This document shows, in pieces, positions 33,430-44,745 of a stretch of 64,000 nucleotides of DNA. The position numbers and the translations under genes are program-made. Source of the DNA: Paramacrobiotus metropolitanus (taxonomy: Eukaryota > Tardigrada > Eutardigrada > Parachela > Macrobiotidae); contig NW_026570257.1 in assembly GCF_019649055.1 (NCBI RefSeq), positions 992,001 through 1,056,000 on the forward strand, given 5' to 3'. The notes beneath the pieces are model-generated. The model was given only the letters and a program-made list of their open reading frames with translations. It had not been told where the DNA came from and made no database searches. The stretch's first letter is position 1, and each line of letters begins with the position of its first letter.

Positions 33430-34420
33430 TATTTTAAACCGCTTATATTCATTTTTATATAAACGCTTTGTAATTTGCATATTAAAGGAGCTGTTATACT
33501 TAAATCAGTTGGTTAGAGCGACGGATGCCCACCCGCAGGATGCTGTTTTCGTGTAATGCGATTTTCAGCGTGTGGGACTTTTCTACGCGTTTGTCCAGTC
33601 TCATCTGGACTATTGTTCCACTGTGTGGAGCAGAAGTCTGTGTCCCTGCGAGAGAAGTTAAACGTTGCACAGCGCAATGCGATTCGGGCAATCGCGAACT
33701 ATCCGACGACGCGCGCTAGTGAAATTGTTGATGGACCGCTTCGGAATCGTTCCCCTTTTCACCCGTTGGCAGCACCAGGAGGCTATTTGGCTCTACAAGA
33801 TTAAACATCCTGTTCCGTTCAACGTACCGACGTACATCCTGGACATGGTCGTGATTGACGACAAACGGGAACCATACAACTTGCGCAACGCCGATAACTG
33901 CACCATCAAAACAAAGGCGGCGACAAAATGCGGGGAAACGACATTAGCATGATGACTGAGGAAACTGCTGGATAAGATCAATCGTTTTGGCAGTGATATT
34001 CTTGAACTACGTTCTCTGGGCTGTTTTAGAAGTGCGCTATACAATTCTGGTCTTTATTAAACCACTATTGGTGTATCGTTTCCTGTTATTTGGTGCATTA
34101 CTGCCTTCAGAGGGCTTCAGTTGACTTATACATTATTTCGATGTTTTTTTGTCTTAGAATTCTTCAGCCAGGTTTAAAATCCCAAGCTAGACTGTCACCC
34201 TAGCCAGAAATCGGCTACCTGCTCTGATTCGAATTAAATTAAATTGAATTAAATTAGGTTTGGCTCGGAGCTCGCTCGGAAAAGGTTTTTTGTGCGACTG
34301 ACGGTATATTTCCGTTATAAAAAACAGCAACATCACAGCCAGATAAAAAAATGCGGCTTAGTAGCATAATAATAATTTTTTTTGCGCCGTGGCGGTAAAA
34401 AGTTTAGCACGCACGCACGC
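33430..34420 (+). repeat. Dispersed repeat, long copy, split by a LINE fragment
   Basis: The left end (about 33430-33560) and right end (about 34255-34420) match the short copy at 27080-27355. Between them lies a non-LTR retrotransposon fragment absent from the short copy. The tRNA A-box-like AAATCAGTTGGTTAGAGCG is better preserved here. The hAT element begins directly at its right end. Confidence 0.62.
33545..34062 (+). mobile_element. Non-LTR retrotransposon (LINE) relic, 3' end of reverse-transcriptase ORF
   Basis: Broken frames show the C-terminal region after the RT palm of a CR1/Jockey-like LINE: a VAQRNAIRAIANYP-like segment, then LYKIKHPVPFNVPTYI, then YNLRNADN and a closing SLGCFRSALYNSGLY before a stop. 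These map to at least two frames with internal stops, so it is dead. Only the end of the ORF is present, consistent with 5' truncation. Confidence 0.72.
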
Positions 34421-34421
34421 A

Positions 34422-34441
34422 TAGAGATGGGCAAACTAAAA
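34422..34441. repeat. hAT terminal inverted repeat, left
   Basis: Twenty bases beginning TAGAGATGGGC; exact reverse complement of 37739-37758. Confidence 0.93.
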
Positions 34442-34644
34442 CAGACTAAACTAAACTAAACTAAAACTTGGTCAAAAATATTAGCTGCCAAAACTGACTC
34501 GGTTAAAAGTTTTAGTCAGCTAGACTAACAATTAAAATTTTAAGTTGTTTTCTTGGTACGGCGAATGCCTAACGTCAGCTTACTAAACATTGTACAGTTT
34601 GTACTGATCATAGTAAATTTGATAGAGAAAAGAGAACTACAACT

Positions 34645-37179
34645 TTAATCCAAAATCACAACACGTTCCTTCTTCAAAAATCCATTCCATGACTTAAGGC
34701 ACAATGTTGCTTGCACAGATGAAGTGGACAACCGATTACGTTTATCAGTTATCAAATGCTTGGCTCTAGAGTTTTCTCTCTCTGACTGCACGGAAGTCAC
34801 GGGTATCCCTAACAAATCCATTGCCAATTTCTGCAGTCGGGGATACTTTTTGGCGATTTTCCAATAATCCATAATACCCAAGTCGTGAACTGTGGCTGTG
34901 TTCAGGTATTCTTCCACTTCGTCAATAGCCGCTGGGTGGGTGCCCGTACGTTGTGCCAACAATTTTTCCCGAATCGTCTTTGGCTCGTCCTCGCGATGTG
35001 GAGTGCTCTGTACACATCCGGTGCCAGGGCTATACTTTGCCAGCATATTTTTAAGCTGCCCTCTGACCACTCCTTTTTCCGCTTCTCCAAAAAGGGTATC
35101 TTTAAAGGCGGGATCAAGTACTTGGCCAACATACACGATATCTTTTTTCCAGTCTGCCAGCGCTTTGTCGATTGGCGCAGTCACTGCCGCCGCAACTTCT
35201 TGTATCCACAATGCCTACATACATTAAGTAACTAGTAACTTCATACAATATTATAGCGTACGAGTATCAAACATACACGTATAACTGCATTACCTGAGTA
35301 TTAATACGCATTTCATCCAGATGTCGCTTAATCTCTGTTAAATAAGTAACTGCCAAGTGCAGAGTCGGCTCAGTTGCCGAAGAGAATTCCCTGCTGATTT
35401 TCTCAAAGGGCTCCAACAGTTCCGTCAGTTCCTTGATAGCACCTCAGTCCTCTTCGTTCATTACCAAATTTTCAAAACCAGCCGCGCTTGCAAAATATTC
35501 GTCAAGTTCCGAACGAATGGACAGTCCCCTTTGGCACATATCATACGTGCTGTTCCAGCGGGTGATGCAGTCCAACTTCAGGCCGATATCTTTTCGCTGC
35601 GCTGCTATTCGGAAATCCTCCATCGCGCGTGGACGTTTCAGTGTGACCACGATCTGCCGCAACTGTCCGATCACCTCTGACTTCTTCTTCAGCCCGGCGG
35701 TTACTGACAAATGCAAAGCATGTGCTAGGCAGCGCAGCCATACTTCGGGCACTGCAAATCGCAAAGCACAGTAACGGTCATCACTCAACTAACGGTGTAG
35801 TTAATTTTACCATTATAATTATATAAGCTGCAGTAGAAAATAAATTGTAATAAATATTTCATCAATTTTGATATACCGAAAAAAATAAAAATAACTCGTT
35901 TTTACCCGAGTTTCCCTTTCCACGAATCTGACGCTGACTTCTGAGAGCATCCAGAAGAAAATTAGGCTTCTCACAGGCTGCCTTCATATTACTTGCTCCA
36001 TCTGTAACGATCGCCATAATCTTATCTTGAATCTGATATTCCTTGACTACTGCCAAAATGAGAGCCATTATGTTTTCCGCCGTGTGTCGCTCTTGAATGT
36101 AAATAAAATCCAGGAGAACAGATACAACATTCCAGTCCTTATCGACCCAGTGGGCAGTGATTGGAAAGTAAGACTCACTAATAACAAAATAATTGCATTT
36201 CGATAGTTACTGTACTCATATTATTACACATTATACGGGTGCGCTTATCCAGTCAAACATTTATACGTCAGAAAGTTGTCTTTATTTAAAAATGCCATAG
36301 ACACATACTATAAATTGTAGCATAAATAAATTTTTATGTATGCGTACCTAGCAATAGATGTCCAGGAATCCAGAGTAATGCTGATGCGGCCGGGTGCATT
36401 TTTCAGCAGTTTGATAATTTCGGATTTCGTAGACGCATACTGGGTGAGAATACGCTGTCTAACTGTTTTGCGAGATGGCATCTAAATAATAAAATTATTG
36501 CAGAACAGTAAAACCCGATTATGAAATGAATGTCAACAAAAACGTAAGCAAAACCAAAAATCTTTGATGTGTTTACGAATTTTAATAAGCGTTATGTAGT
36601 CTATTTCTGAGTAAACACTTACCTTAAAACTGGGATTAAGGAAGGCGGAAAATTCGCGGAAGTCTTGCTCTTCGACAATGCTAAACGGCAGAGAACATGA
36701 AGTCAGCAGCCGGACGAGATGATCTTCCCTGCTTTCTGTATGTTTTTAGCCAACGAAGGGGATGACGTCTCTGCTGGTCGAAAACAGGCTGGAATCTGCT
36801 TAGGCTTGTCGGCATCGGGCTTAATTTCCTTCCATTTCGATTGGTGTTCAGCTTGGAGATGATACGAAAGTGTGGTTGCGGAACTTTTTTCCGAATACGT
36901 ATTGGCGCAGTGGTTGCACTTGAGGGTCTTGTCAGGTCTCTCAGTGAAATACGTCCGTACCTTGGCCGCCGTCGTTTTCTTTTTCCCCTTCGAAGGTTCT
37001 ACAACTTCCGGAACAGAAATGTCGGATTGTGCTGCTGGAGTGTTCGGTTGAATGTACGGGTCGCCAACATCAAGAAGCTCTTCATTTTCAGCTGCAACTC
37101 GCTCCTGATAATCGCGTTCAAATTCTTCGTCTTCCAGTCGTTGCCGTCTATGCTCGTCGTTGCGCGACGCGAACGACAT
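34645..37179 (-). pseudogene. hAT-family (BED zinc finger) transposase, broken
   Basis: Minus-strand exons follow the hAT order. 37179 to about 36622: acidic N-terminus, then a BED finger (LKCNHCANTY...LSYHLQAEH), and after a frameshift near 36705 PFSIVEEQDFREF. About 36480-36353: SRKTVRQRI...RISITLDSWTSIA. About 36190-35900: YFPITAHWVD, HTAENI and IVTDGASNMKAA. About 35788-35292: CLAHALHLSV and DCITRWNSTYDM, then LTELLEPFEKISREFS. About 35211-34645: YPRLQKLAMDLLGIP...VQSERENSRA of the hATC dimerisation domain. Two lesions are visible: the frameshift near 36705, and an in-frame TGA just before GAIKELTELL where hAT proteins usually have Trp. The enzyme would cut and paste the element by its inverted repeats, but this copy cannot make it. 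Confidence 0.88.
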
Positions 37180-37738
37180 TTCAGGCGTGAGAAAAACAAG
37201 TGATGCAATTATAAAAAACTCGTAAATCCACTAATAAAATCCGTCAACACTCAACAGGACTCCGCAAGGAGAATCACGAGATCACGGGAGAGCACATTCG
37301 GAAACTTGCACTCTTGCAGTATGTTGAATGTGTGTTAATGTTATACAGCATATAAGGCGCGTAATTTTGCATTTGTGCATTAATATTCACTGCTTGCAAG
37401 ACTGCAAGAGTGGGAAATCACAACTAAGCTGGCCCCCGGTGGCTGTTATCTATGTAGCCTATAGGTATACTGTGTGTACTGCTGACTGCAGTGGCAAAAT
37501 TAACCGTTTCCCGATGCGGTCAGTGCGTATACCGAATATCACCAAAATTATTTAAAATATTAATAATTGTTTTGGTTAACCGGTTAACCGAGTAGTTCTA
37601 GTAGCTAAAATTGACTTGGTTAATAAGTTTAGTCACTAACAGGCATTTGACTAAATTTTTTAGTCACTAATGTTGGCTAAACTAATTTTTTTAGTTTTGG
37701 TCAGGTTAACCGATGTTAACCGTTAATTAGTCGACCAA

Positions 37739-37758
37739 TTTTAGTTTGCCCATCTCTA
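37739..37758. repeat. hAT terminal inverted repeat, right
   Basis: Twenty bases ending GCCCATCTCTA; exact reverse complement of 34422-34441. Confidence 0.93.
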
Positions 37759-37968
37759 TGTGTAAGTACCCGCACTGCATCCCGTGGAACTACAAGCAAT
37801 GGAATAATATGCAGCTAAAATTTTCTTTTGTTGTGATTTGTATCCAAAATTTAAAAGCACAGCTTTCTGTCAGTAAGCAAACGTATTCCGATTTGTTCTA
37901 AAGATGTCGAAATTGTTTATTCCATAAATTAATCAACCATTCAACAGGTACAAGTTACAACGCTACGT

Positions 37969-39146
37969 TTACTTGTAAATTAGCCTCCGAAGCGCTAATC
38001 TAAATTTTCTAATGGCTAAAAAGCACAACAGCGGATTAATCCAGGAATTCGAATAAACCAGAACATATTGCACGGCATAAAAGGCTGTATTCCAATAACC
38101 GGTAAAATCCGCCAGTAAGAAATACACTGCATTCGGCATCCAGCACACGATCATTGCTCCCACGAGATACTGCAGCACCCGGTCAGCATCACGCTTCTTT
38201 TTATGCCGGACCTCAGAGCGTTTCCCGCTACCTTCGCAACTAAACTGATCTAGTGTTGCGGTGTCCGGATTGCGTACCATACTGACAACTACACGATTTG
38301 CTTGTGCATCAAATAAGCGTTTGCCATTTGCAGAATTGGGAATTTGCGCTGCAATTGAAAACGTACAGTGAATTCTACAAAAAATTTTAGCGAGCTCTTG
38401 CAGAAAAGATCTTGTTATCAACACTTACGAAGTTCAATTGAAGCTAGTGAGTGCTGTATCCCTGTAGCTCCTTGACGTAGTTTGTAGACAATAAAAATAT
38501 ACATCACCAGCGTCCACACTTCCGGTGTAGTAAACCCAAGAATTTCGATGGTGATCATTGTCAAAAAAGCGTCTGCTAATTTTGTCGTGCAGCGCTTTTC
38601 GTTGGGCAGTGCCCACTGTCTGCCCCACGCAAACAGCGGCAAATGCAGCAACAATACACAACACCACGTCGTAGCAATCACAGCGAAGACCAGCTTCTGG
38701 GTGTTGTGCTTTTTAAAACCCAGTGGAAAGGTAGCCGCCCAAAACCGGCTGACCGTAATTTGTAAATGCGCATAACGCACTGCCGAGCCAAGGATCTGAT
38801 TGGACAGCGTGACAAATGAGCAGTACACCAAGTTAGACTGCCAGCCGCCTAAATATCCGTTGACAAACTGACCAGTCATACCGGCAGCGGCTAACAGAAT
38901 TTCCGCGAAGGCTAAATTCATCAAATATGCATGGAATGGGACAGAGCGGACTGCGCGATCTTTAAGGTACACCACCGTGATTAGCGCGTTCAAACTTAAT
39001 GCAGCAATGCAGCAGAATAGTGTGAACCAGGTCAACGATGCCGCGACGGGGTCATACTGTGAAGTAGTCCCGTTGACAAGATTTAAACTGATGGTTGCGT
39101 TTTTTGTGGTATTATCGAACAGAAGCATTCTTACAGACAGTAGCAT
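37969..39146 (-). CDS. Rhodopsin-like orphan GPCR, family 2
   Basis: Two minus-strand exons, 39146-38429 and 38348-37969, join in phase 1 to about 365 residues. The N-terminus has several NxT/S sites. TM1-TM5 are in exon 1, with VPFHAYLMNLAFAEILL (TM2), LSNQILGSAVRYAHLQITVS (TM3) and SRFWAATFPLGFKKHNT in place of DRY. The intron (donor CTTC|GTAAGT) cuts the third loop. Exon 2 carries a variable linker, DADRVLQYLVGAM, VCWMPNAVYFLL (TM6), and YSNSWINPLLCFLAI (TM7, NPxxCF in place of NPxxY). A second in-frame ATG lies six codons in. The genes at 50180 and 52893 have the same structure. A decayed partial duplicate lies at 28480. Ligand unknown. Confidence 0.9.
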
Positions 39147-39849
39147 AATAAACTGTGAATTTTAAAATAGAATTTCTGATGTGCCACTCACAAAGTGACT
39201 CGCAGCAAACCTTTTGTAAGTTAAATTAATGGCTACCTACAGCGAAAAGTGACTTCCATATATTTGCCACGTAGAACGAACGGCAGTTTTCGGTAAAGAT
39301 TGACACGAACATATGCCGGTTAATCTTTTGCAGAGGCACCGCTCGCCGGATTACCACGCACTGATCGGTGGATTGTGTGCCGGTAATTGTCGTCAGTGGT
39401 CCCTGTGTGGTCGCCGACAGCGACCGGTACAGTTGTGCAGGATATTCTCATAATTTTGCAGTGCGTGATGAAATCATTGTGAACGCACTCCTACCTTCAA
39501 GTGCCAACACACTTCTCATTGTTTTGTTTATATATCCCTTGGGATGTGTATAGATAAAAACCTATTACAGCGTTGCATGAATGACAGTAAATTGCAACTG
39601 TAGGTTTGCAGATTAATAATAAAAGTCAACAGAGCGAATTAGATTGATAAATGTGACGTACTGTTTTTCTTGGCTATCCTCTAGGTAATGCAAAGAAGAT
39701 TAACAAAATGTGACCTTCCTACGAATTAATTGATCACTTTTCATACAGAACCAAACAGACCAACTTTAATTCCGCCATACAGCACAGCACTTTGATGCTC
39801 CGTTGAATACACTGTCGCTCTTAGTCTTGATTAATTTTTACGCTTGCAC

Positions 39850-40110
39850 CGTAATCGGATCAAGAGAAAGGGTGCAGCGAAGTGGAAATTTTTTAATCAA
39901 GCAAATTTGCAAACATGGCCGGATAGATTGAGAGAAAAAAGTATACGGACACGTTAAGTCGTTAACGCTTCAGAGACGAGAAGGTCATATGCACCAAAAG
40001 CTCTGCTTTATGCTATCGTTCTTTGAAATCTGCCGAGCGATGGATTACGTTGAACTTCATGTTCGCGATTGTTTTCATCGTGGTTGCCGTTCGCTTCCAC
40101 TGTATAACAG
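39850..40110. repeat. Segmental duplication, parent copy of right arm
   Basis: Colinear with about 28960-29210; shared pieces include GAGAAAGGG.GCA.CGAA.TGGAAA, GCTCTGCTTTAT and GGATTACGTTGAA. In the parent it lies upstream of the minus-strand receptor, between it and the next GPCR. Confidence 0.7.
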
Positions 40111-40323
40111 CATACAGTAATTTTAAAAAGCTATTTATAAAATCAAGAAACCCCGGTAAATAAGCCACCTACATGTAGAAACAAATTTGATCGCAACCGC
40201 TTCACCCGTCGAAAGTTTCGTACCCCTTATCTCATACTGGATGCGCTTGCATCCAAGTTATTCAACTAAAAAACGCAAAATGAAAAATTTTTACTAATTT
40301 TTTGTCATTCCATCAAGATTGAA

Positions 40324-42078
40324 ATGGTGGCAGGCAATATTTCGAACGCTTCAGCAGATGCCGCCGTGATTGTTCCAATCTGGATAGCGTATTGGCATTG
40401 GCTAACCGTATGGTTTATTCTATCACTCTTGTTATGCGTGACGGGTCTGTTTCTCAACGTTTCGCTCTTTGCCGCTATTGTCACATCCCCCCGGTTTCGC
40501 CAGGGATCTGGGGTGCTGATTGCTCATTCAGTTTTCTTGGAAATTATCCTCTGCTCAGCTGCACATCCTCTGATTACCGTCTCAACATACACCCCGCAAT
40601 TTCATCTGGCATCCAGCCTGTTCTGCCGATACGTGATGCTGGTGTACTATGGGTGTATGTGGGCGGGTCATTGGGCTAGCGTCCTCATCGCGATCAACCG
40701 ATTCATTGCCATCTTCTTCCCACACGGATACCGGAAGACGCGAACGCCCCTGGCACTTTCTTTGGTTATATTCATAGGCTGGACTATCCCTCTCGGAAGT
40801 GTTCTGACGCTGTTCTTTCAGATCGGAGCTGTTTTCGAGGTACACTAAATAAGCTGCAATGATACTGCAGTAGTGTACTGTACTATTATTTATTGAACAA
40901 TCTGGTGATACCTATATATTCGAGATATGTGTGAGGTTGCGGTGGGGGTTAAGATTTCCTTAAATAAAGCTGAAGCATAAACATTGCTACCGGTACCAGT
41001 GGGTTGGGCAACGCAAACCAGCAGATTGTATGTACTCAGCCACATGGTCATTTAAGAATTTATCCAACCTATCTACCACAAATCAGCAGAATTTGTGCTT
41101 ATTAATTCTGCTAAGGCAACTCGCAGAATGCCGCATTAGCGAGGGTTTCCCATTCCGCATACTGGGATTTAAGTTTCTTTGTGCTAGCGGGCGAAATTTT
41201 ACATCTGGGCTTATGGTTAGTCCAGGAGTGTATTATAAAACAAACGGAAGTGATGATTGCATGATGGAGCTCAGATATACTCGTGGATTTAAAATAAAGG
41301 TCATGAAGACCAGATTCGTGCAATATAAGTTTATAATACTCAATTACACAACTACAGCAGAAAATCCAGCACTAATAAAGAGCGCTTGATACTGGTTTCA
41401 TAGATGGGTTACAATTACCTTGACACATTTACGAACGCAGGTTACGATGCCATGGCGTGCCTGTGGCGCGCGTCCAACGAGCTACGCCTACGCCGTGATC
41501 ATCACTATCAACACCTCCGTTCCCGCTGCCGTAAACGGGTTCATCTACCTCACAATTTTTGGCACGGTGTTTATTAAGCATCTATTATTTGGACGACGAA
41601 TTCAACCGGAGAACACATCCTTAAACAATGGCTCCTCGGGAATCCTAAAGAAGCGTTTACGCACGGCGCGGATGCTGTTTACCACGTACATCTGGTACTC
41701 CATCTGTTACCTGCCGGCGCCCATTGCGGCCAGTGCTGCACCGGCAGCGTATGCCTCCCAACCGCTCATCTCTTTGTTTCTACGGTTACTCCTGGTCTGC
41801 TCGGCTACTACGAGCCCAGTAAGTGCATCGAAATCCTGTCTTCTTTGCGCAGTCGATAATTATAATATTTTTAGATGATTTATCTTGCTATGAATGCGGG
41901 ATACAGGCGCTCCATGAAGTGGGTTATATTCTTCTGGACGCACTGCTGCCGACGATCCAGAAGGTTCAACCAAGAACCGGCAGAAAGTATCAGTGTCACG
42001 AAGCTTCGTAGTCGTAGCCGAGCGGCTAGTATGCGAATGGCGCGCAGCCTCAGTCCTCTGCCTGTCGAGCGCTGGTAA
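40324..42078 (+). CDS. Rhodopsin-like orphan GPCR, family 1, three-exon subgroup
   Basis: Exons 40324-40839, 41441-41818 and 41875-42078 join in phase 0 to about 365 residues. Exon 1: glycosylated N-terminus (NISNAS), RQGSGVLIAHS, the conserved Cys before TM3, INRFIAIFFPHGY. The first intron (601 bp, GAG|GTACAC to CGCAG) contains a dispersed repeat. Exon 2 (378 nt) begins VTMPWRACGARP and has CYLPAPIAAS, ending SATTSP. The second intron is only 56 bp. Exon 3 starts MIYLAMNAGYRRS and ends in an unusually Arg/Ser-rich tail (LRSRSRAASMRMARS), which could be a phosphorylation target. The structure equals the gene at 24961. Ligand unknown. Confidence 0.92.
40995..41300 (+). repeat. Dispersed repeat family, copy 2 (in GPCR intron)
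   Basis: Colinear with 32740-33075 as described there. It fills about half of the first intron of the GPCR at 40324 and explains why that intron is longer than those of its paralogs. Confidence 0.65.
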
Positions 42079-43193
42079 ACGAGGGTTCCGAAATTCTGAT
42101 GCAGAATGGTTGCTGACCAGATTTTACCGCTATGCGCCTGAACGATGTGGTTTTGGTTTGTAATTATTTTGAACTTATCGTATCAAGCGTCGGCGAAATT
42201 GTGGAACGATGCCATTTTTCTACTTTGCTTTTGCACTTCCGCGGAAATGGTTGAGTTGTATAATTTCTTCTACAGTACGCGAACATAATACGAAAAACAC
42301 TGCAGCACTTAAAATTAATTAAAAATTCAAATACGGAATATGTATTTCCCGAACTATGCACAGTTCCGCGCAGTTCGGAATATTTGCAGCGCCACCAAAA
42401 ATATCGAACCGGTTGCCGTGCTGGAACGATATCTTTATATTCATACAATCTTACCGTCCAAAACGTAATTAAGTTTGTTTTTTATGGATTCGGCATCTCG
42501 TGGTCAGATGAAGTCAAGCTTAGTCTTAAAAAAGTCCATATTTTCCAGTCCAACTTATCCTGAATTTTGATTTTTTTTAAAACGTTCTGGTCAGAAAATT
42601 TTGGGAGTTGGTCTTAAGTATGGCAAAACGCAAGTGCAGTACTAAGAATACTTTAGTAGGCTTTAGTAGTGTGAAGTACAGTTTGTAAAAAGTAAGCACA
42701 TACGTGGATACTGTAACCATGGATAGTTCTGAAAGTACAGTAATTAAGTGGGAACGGCTTTAGAAGTAGTAATTCAGTTTTTGAACTGCGGGAAAACTGT
42801 CATACACGACTGCCGAAACAGTCCAAAAATTCAAACCTGACCAGTCCAGCACACACGCGCCGAGCGCGAAAGCGCGAGGCTTACCTTGTATGCTTACAAT
42901 ATTATTATGCAAGCGTAATTCGTAAATATCTGCTATGATAGTGCACAATCGGTATACGCATAAATAAGGTTAATTGCTACGTACATGCCAGTGTTTATTG
43001 CAATTTGCAGTTAAACTTCCAACACGGCAGAAACAAAATACGGACAGTGTAATAACTTTAGCGTGAACGTCGTGAAGAAATTGTGGGTGAAGCCAAGCTG
43101 GGTAGCTGAAATGTTGTTCTTTTGAAGCAACGGTCAAAATAGTGTGTTAGGTCTTTCTTCCGAAAACAGCAACCTAATCAACTGCCACTAAAG
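42079..43193. other. Intergenic, no supported gene
   Basis: The region between the GPCR and the small Cys-rich gene. Short frames only; the 42600-42740 stretch has AGTACAGT/AGTGTGAAGTA-like repetition of low complexity. Confidence 0.4.
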
Positions 43194-43202
43194 AGTATAA
43201 AA
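43194..43202 (+). promoter_or_regulatory. TATA box of small Cys-rich secreted peptide gene
   Basis: GTATAAAAGG, a consensus TATA box, lies about 130 bp before the ATG at 43328. An initiator-like TATCAGTTC follows about 30 bp downstream. Confidence 0.65.
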
Positions 43203-43327
43203 GGCGGCAGAAAAATCGCTACAAGTATCAGTTCAAAGCTTGTTTTGGATGCTTTTGTTTGCCACAGAGCTGGTTTTCCAGTTAGAAAATTTTCTGCATC
43301 ATCCGCCCATCAACTTGTATAACTATC

Positions 43328-43858
43328 ATGTTCTTATACGTTTCCACTGCGGTTTTACTGCTGAGCTCTTTGGTTTCTAGTAAGTCCCACTTAAGTCTGA
43401 ATTTCTTTTCGCCATTACTTTTCAAGGATAAACTGCAACTTACAGGTGCATCTGCTACAGATTCCAAGGCGTCCGGCAACGGCAAGGTTTGTCATCATAT
43501 CCAAAACTGCAAGACGCCGCCTTGCCGTCCCCCTCGTGAGTCACTGCCTGCCGCAAATGAGACAGCCGATATCTGAAGAATTTAAAACCTTTTTTATTTC
43601 GATTTCATGTTTAATACGTGTAAATTTGATGATGCAAAATGCAGGAACGGTTAGCGACTTGGTAGCCGTGGAAGTCGAACTAATGCGCCATCAAATATTT
43701 CAGTTTTAAATATTAACACGTGTTAAGATTAGCATTAGATTAACCTGTTTCATGATTTGAGCATGATTTTTACAGGAATCCAGGCTTGCAATAGCTGCGA
43801 TTGCGTGATGCCAGAAAAGACTGGCAGCTCCTCCTCCAGCTCTTCTTCCAAGAGTTAG
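43328..43858 (+). CDS. Small secreted six-cysteine peptide
   Basis: Exons 43328-43379, 43446-43535 and 43776-43858 (both junctions phase 1) encode 74 residues. The signal peptide is hydrophobic (VSTAVLLLSSLVS). The mature part has exactly six cysteines in VCHHIQNC, PPC, ACNSCDC spacing, with the Pro-rich PPCRPPR in the middle, and ends in a run of seven Ser. Donors GTAAGT and GTGAGT and acceptors TTACAG and TTACAG are canonical. A good TATA box lies upstream. Even cysteine number and size suggest three disulfides. I do not recognise the family; a structural or defence peptide are both possible, and nothing in the sequence decides. Confidence 0.75.
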
Positions 43859-44745
43859 CATCTACTCGTAATAGATTGCCGGGCGCGCAGCAACACATAA
43901 TGAAGCGTCATCCAGTTTGAGCTAATTTGTGTGTATTATACGCATGTCCTTTTATAACTTTTCACTGCGCATTGTAATTCTTTTGACATTTTTTCTTGTT
44001 CGACTCGAAGAACAATTTTTGTTTTCTAAGAAAATGCAGCCATAAATGGCGCCGTGGTATTTAAAGGTGTGTGAAAGGTTGCGATCCGAGTAAAAGGTAG
44101 AGAATGCTTGTGAACGGAGTATCACCAAAACTTAATCATCTCTCCCATCTTGACTCGGAATCCATGTAATTCATGTTGCCACACAAACGCGATCAGCGTC
44201 AAGCACATACGCATGCAGTAGATCTGGAGCTGGGAAAGAGAGTCAGTGTCAGAAGGTAACGAATATCCCTGCATACAGATTCGCCAATCAAACGATATCA
44301 AGGAAACAAGAGCTGGAATGCACTGGGAATTTATGTGCTCGTATCAATTCATGCTAATGGTAGAAACCACTCGCTTCAGTGGCGCTTTTTAATACAATGA
44401 GCCTGAGTCATGATTTAGGTTGATGAGCAGCAACTGAAACTGCAGAACCAATATCGTTGAAACAGGATACTTATGAGATACAACATGAATGGCTTCCTCC
44501 CGGAGTGATCGACAGCTTGATAGACACGTGAGATTTTGATCTTAGATCTCCTTGTCAGTGAGCACTTCCGTTTATAGACCCGCTCGTCTTTTTTGATTAG
44601 TCTTGTAGAGTGCCCCATCAGAAAAATATTGCAGTACTGGGCTCTTTTCGGTAAAGATTATAAGGAACTTTGATTGTTACCGACATTCGGTGACATTGAT
44701 TAAGAGCGACACTTGTCACCAAATCTTTGTGGCCAGTACCGCGCA
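43859..44745. other. Intergenic, no supported gene
   Basis: The region between the small peptide gene and the GPCR pseudogene. No motif, repeat or RNA gene was recognised on either strand. Confidence 0.45.

Larger units (their letters stand above)
34422..37758 (-). mobile_element. hAT DNA transposon, inactive
   Basis: A 3.3-kb element bounded by perfect 20-bp terminal inverted repeats that start TAGAGATGGGCAAAC, a typical hAT end. Subterminal DNA is full of TTTAGTC/GACTAAA and GGTTAACCG repeats in both orientations. Inside, on the minus strand, is a multi-exon transposase relic. No clear 8-bp target duplication is visible: the flanks are CGCACGCA and TGTGTAAG. The insertion is therefore old, or one flank has been rearranged. 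Confidence 0.9.
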
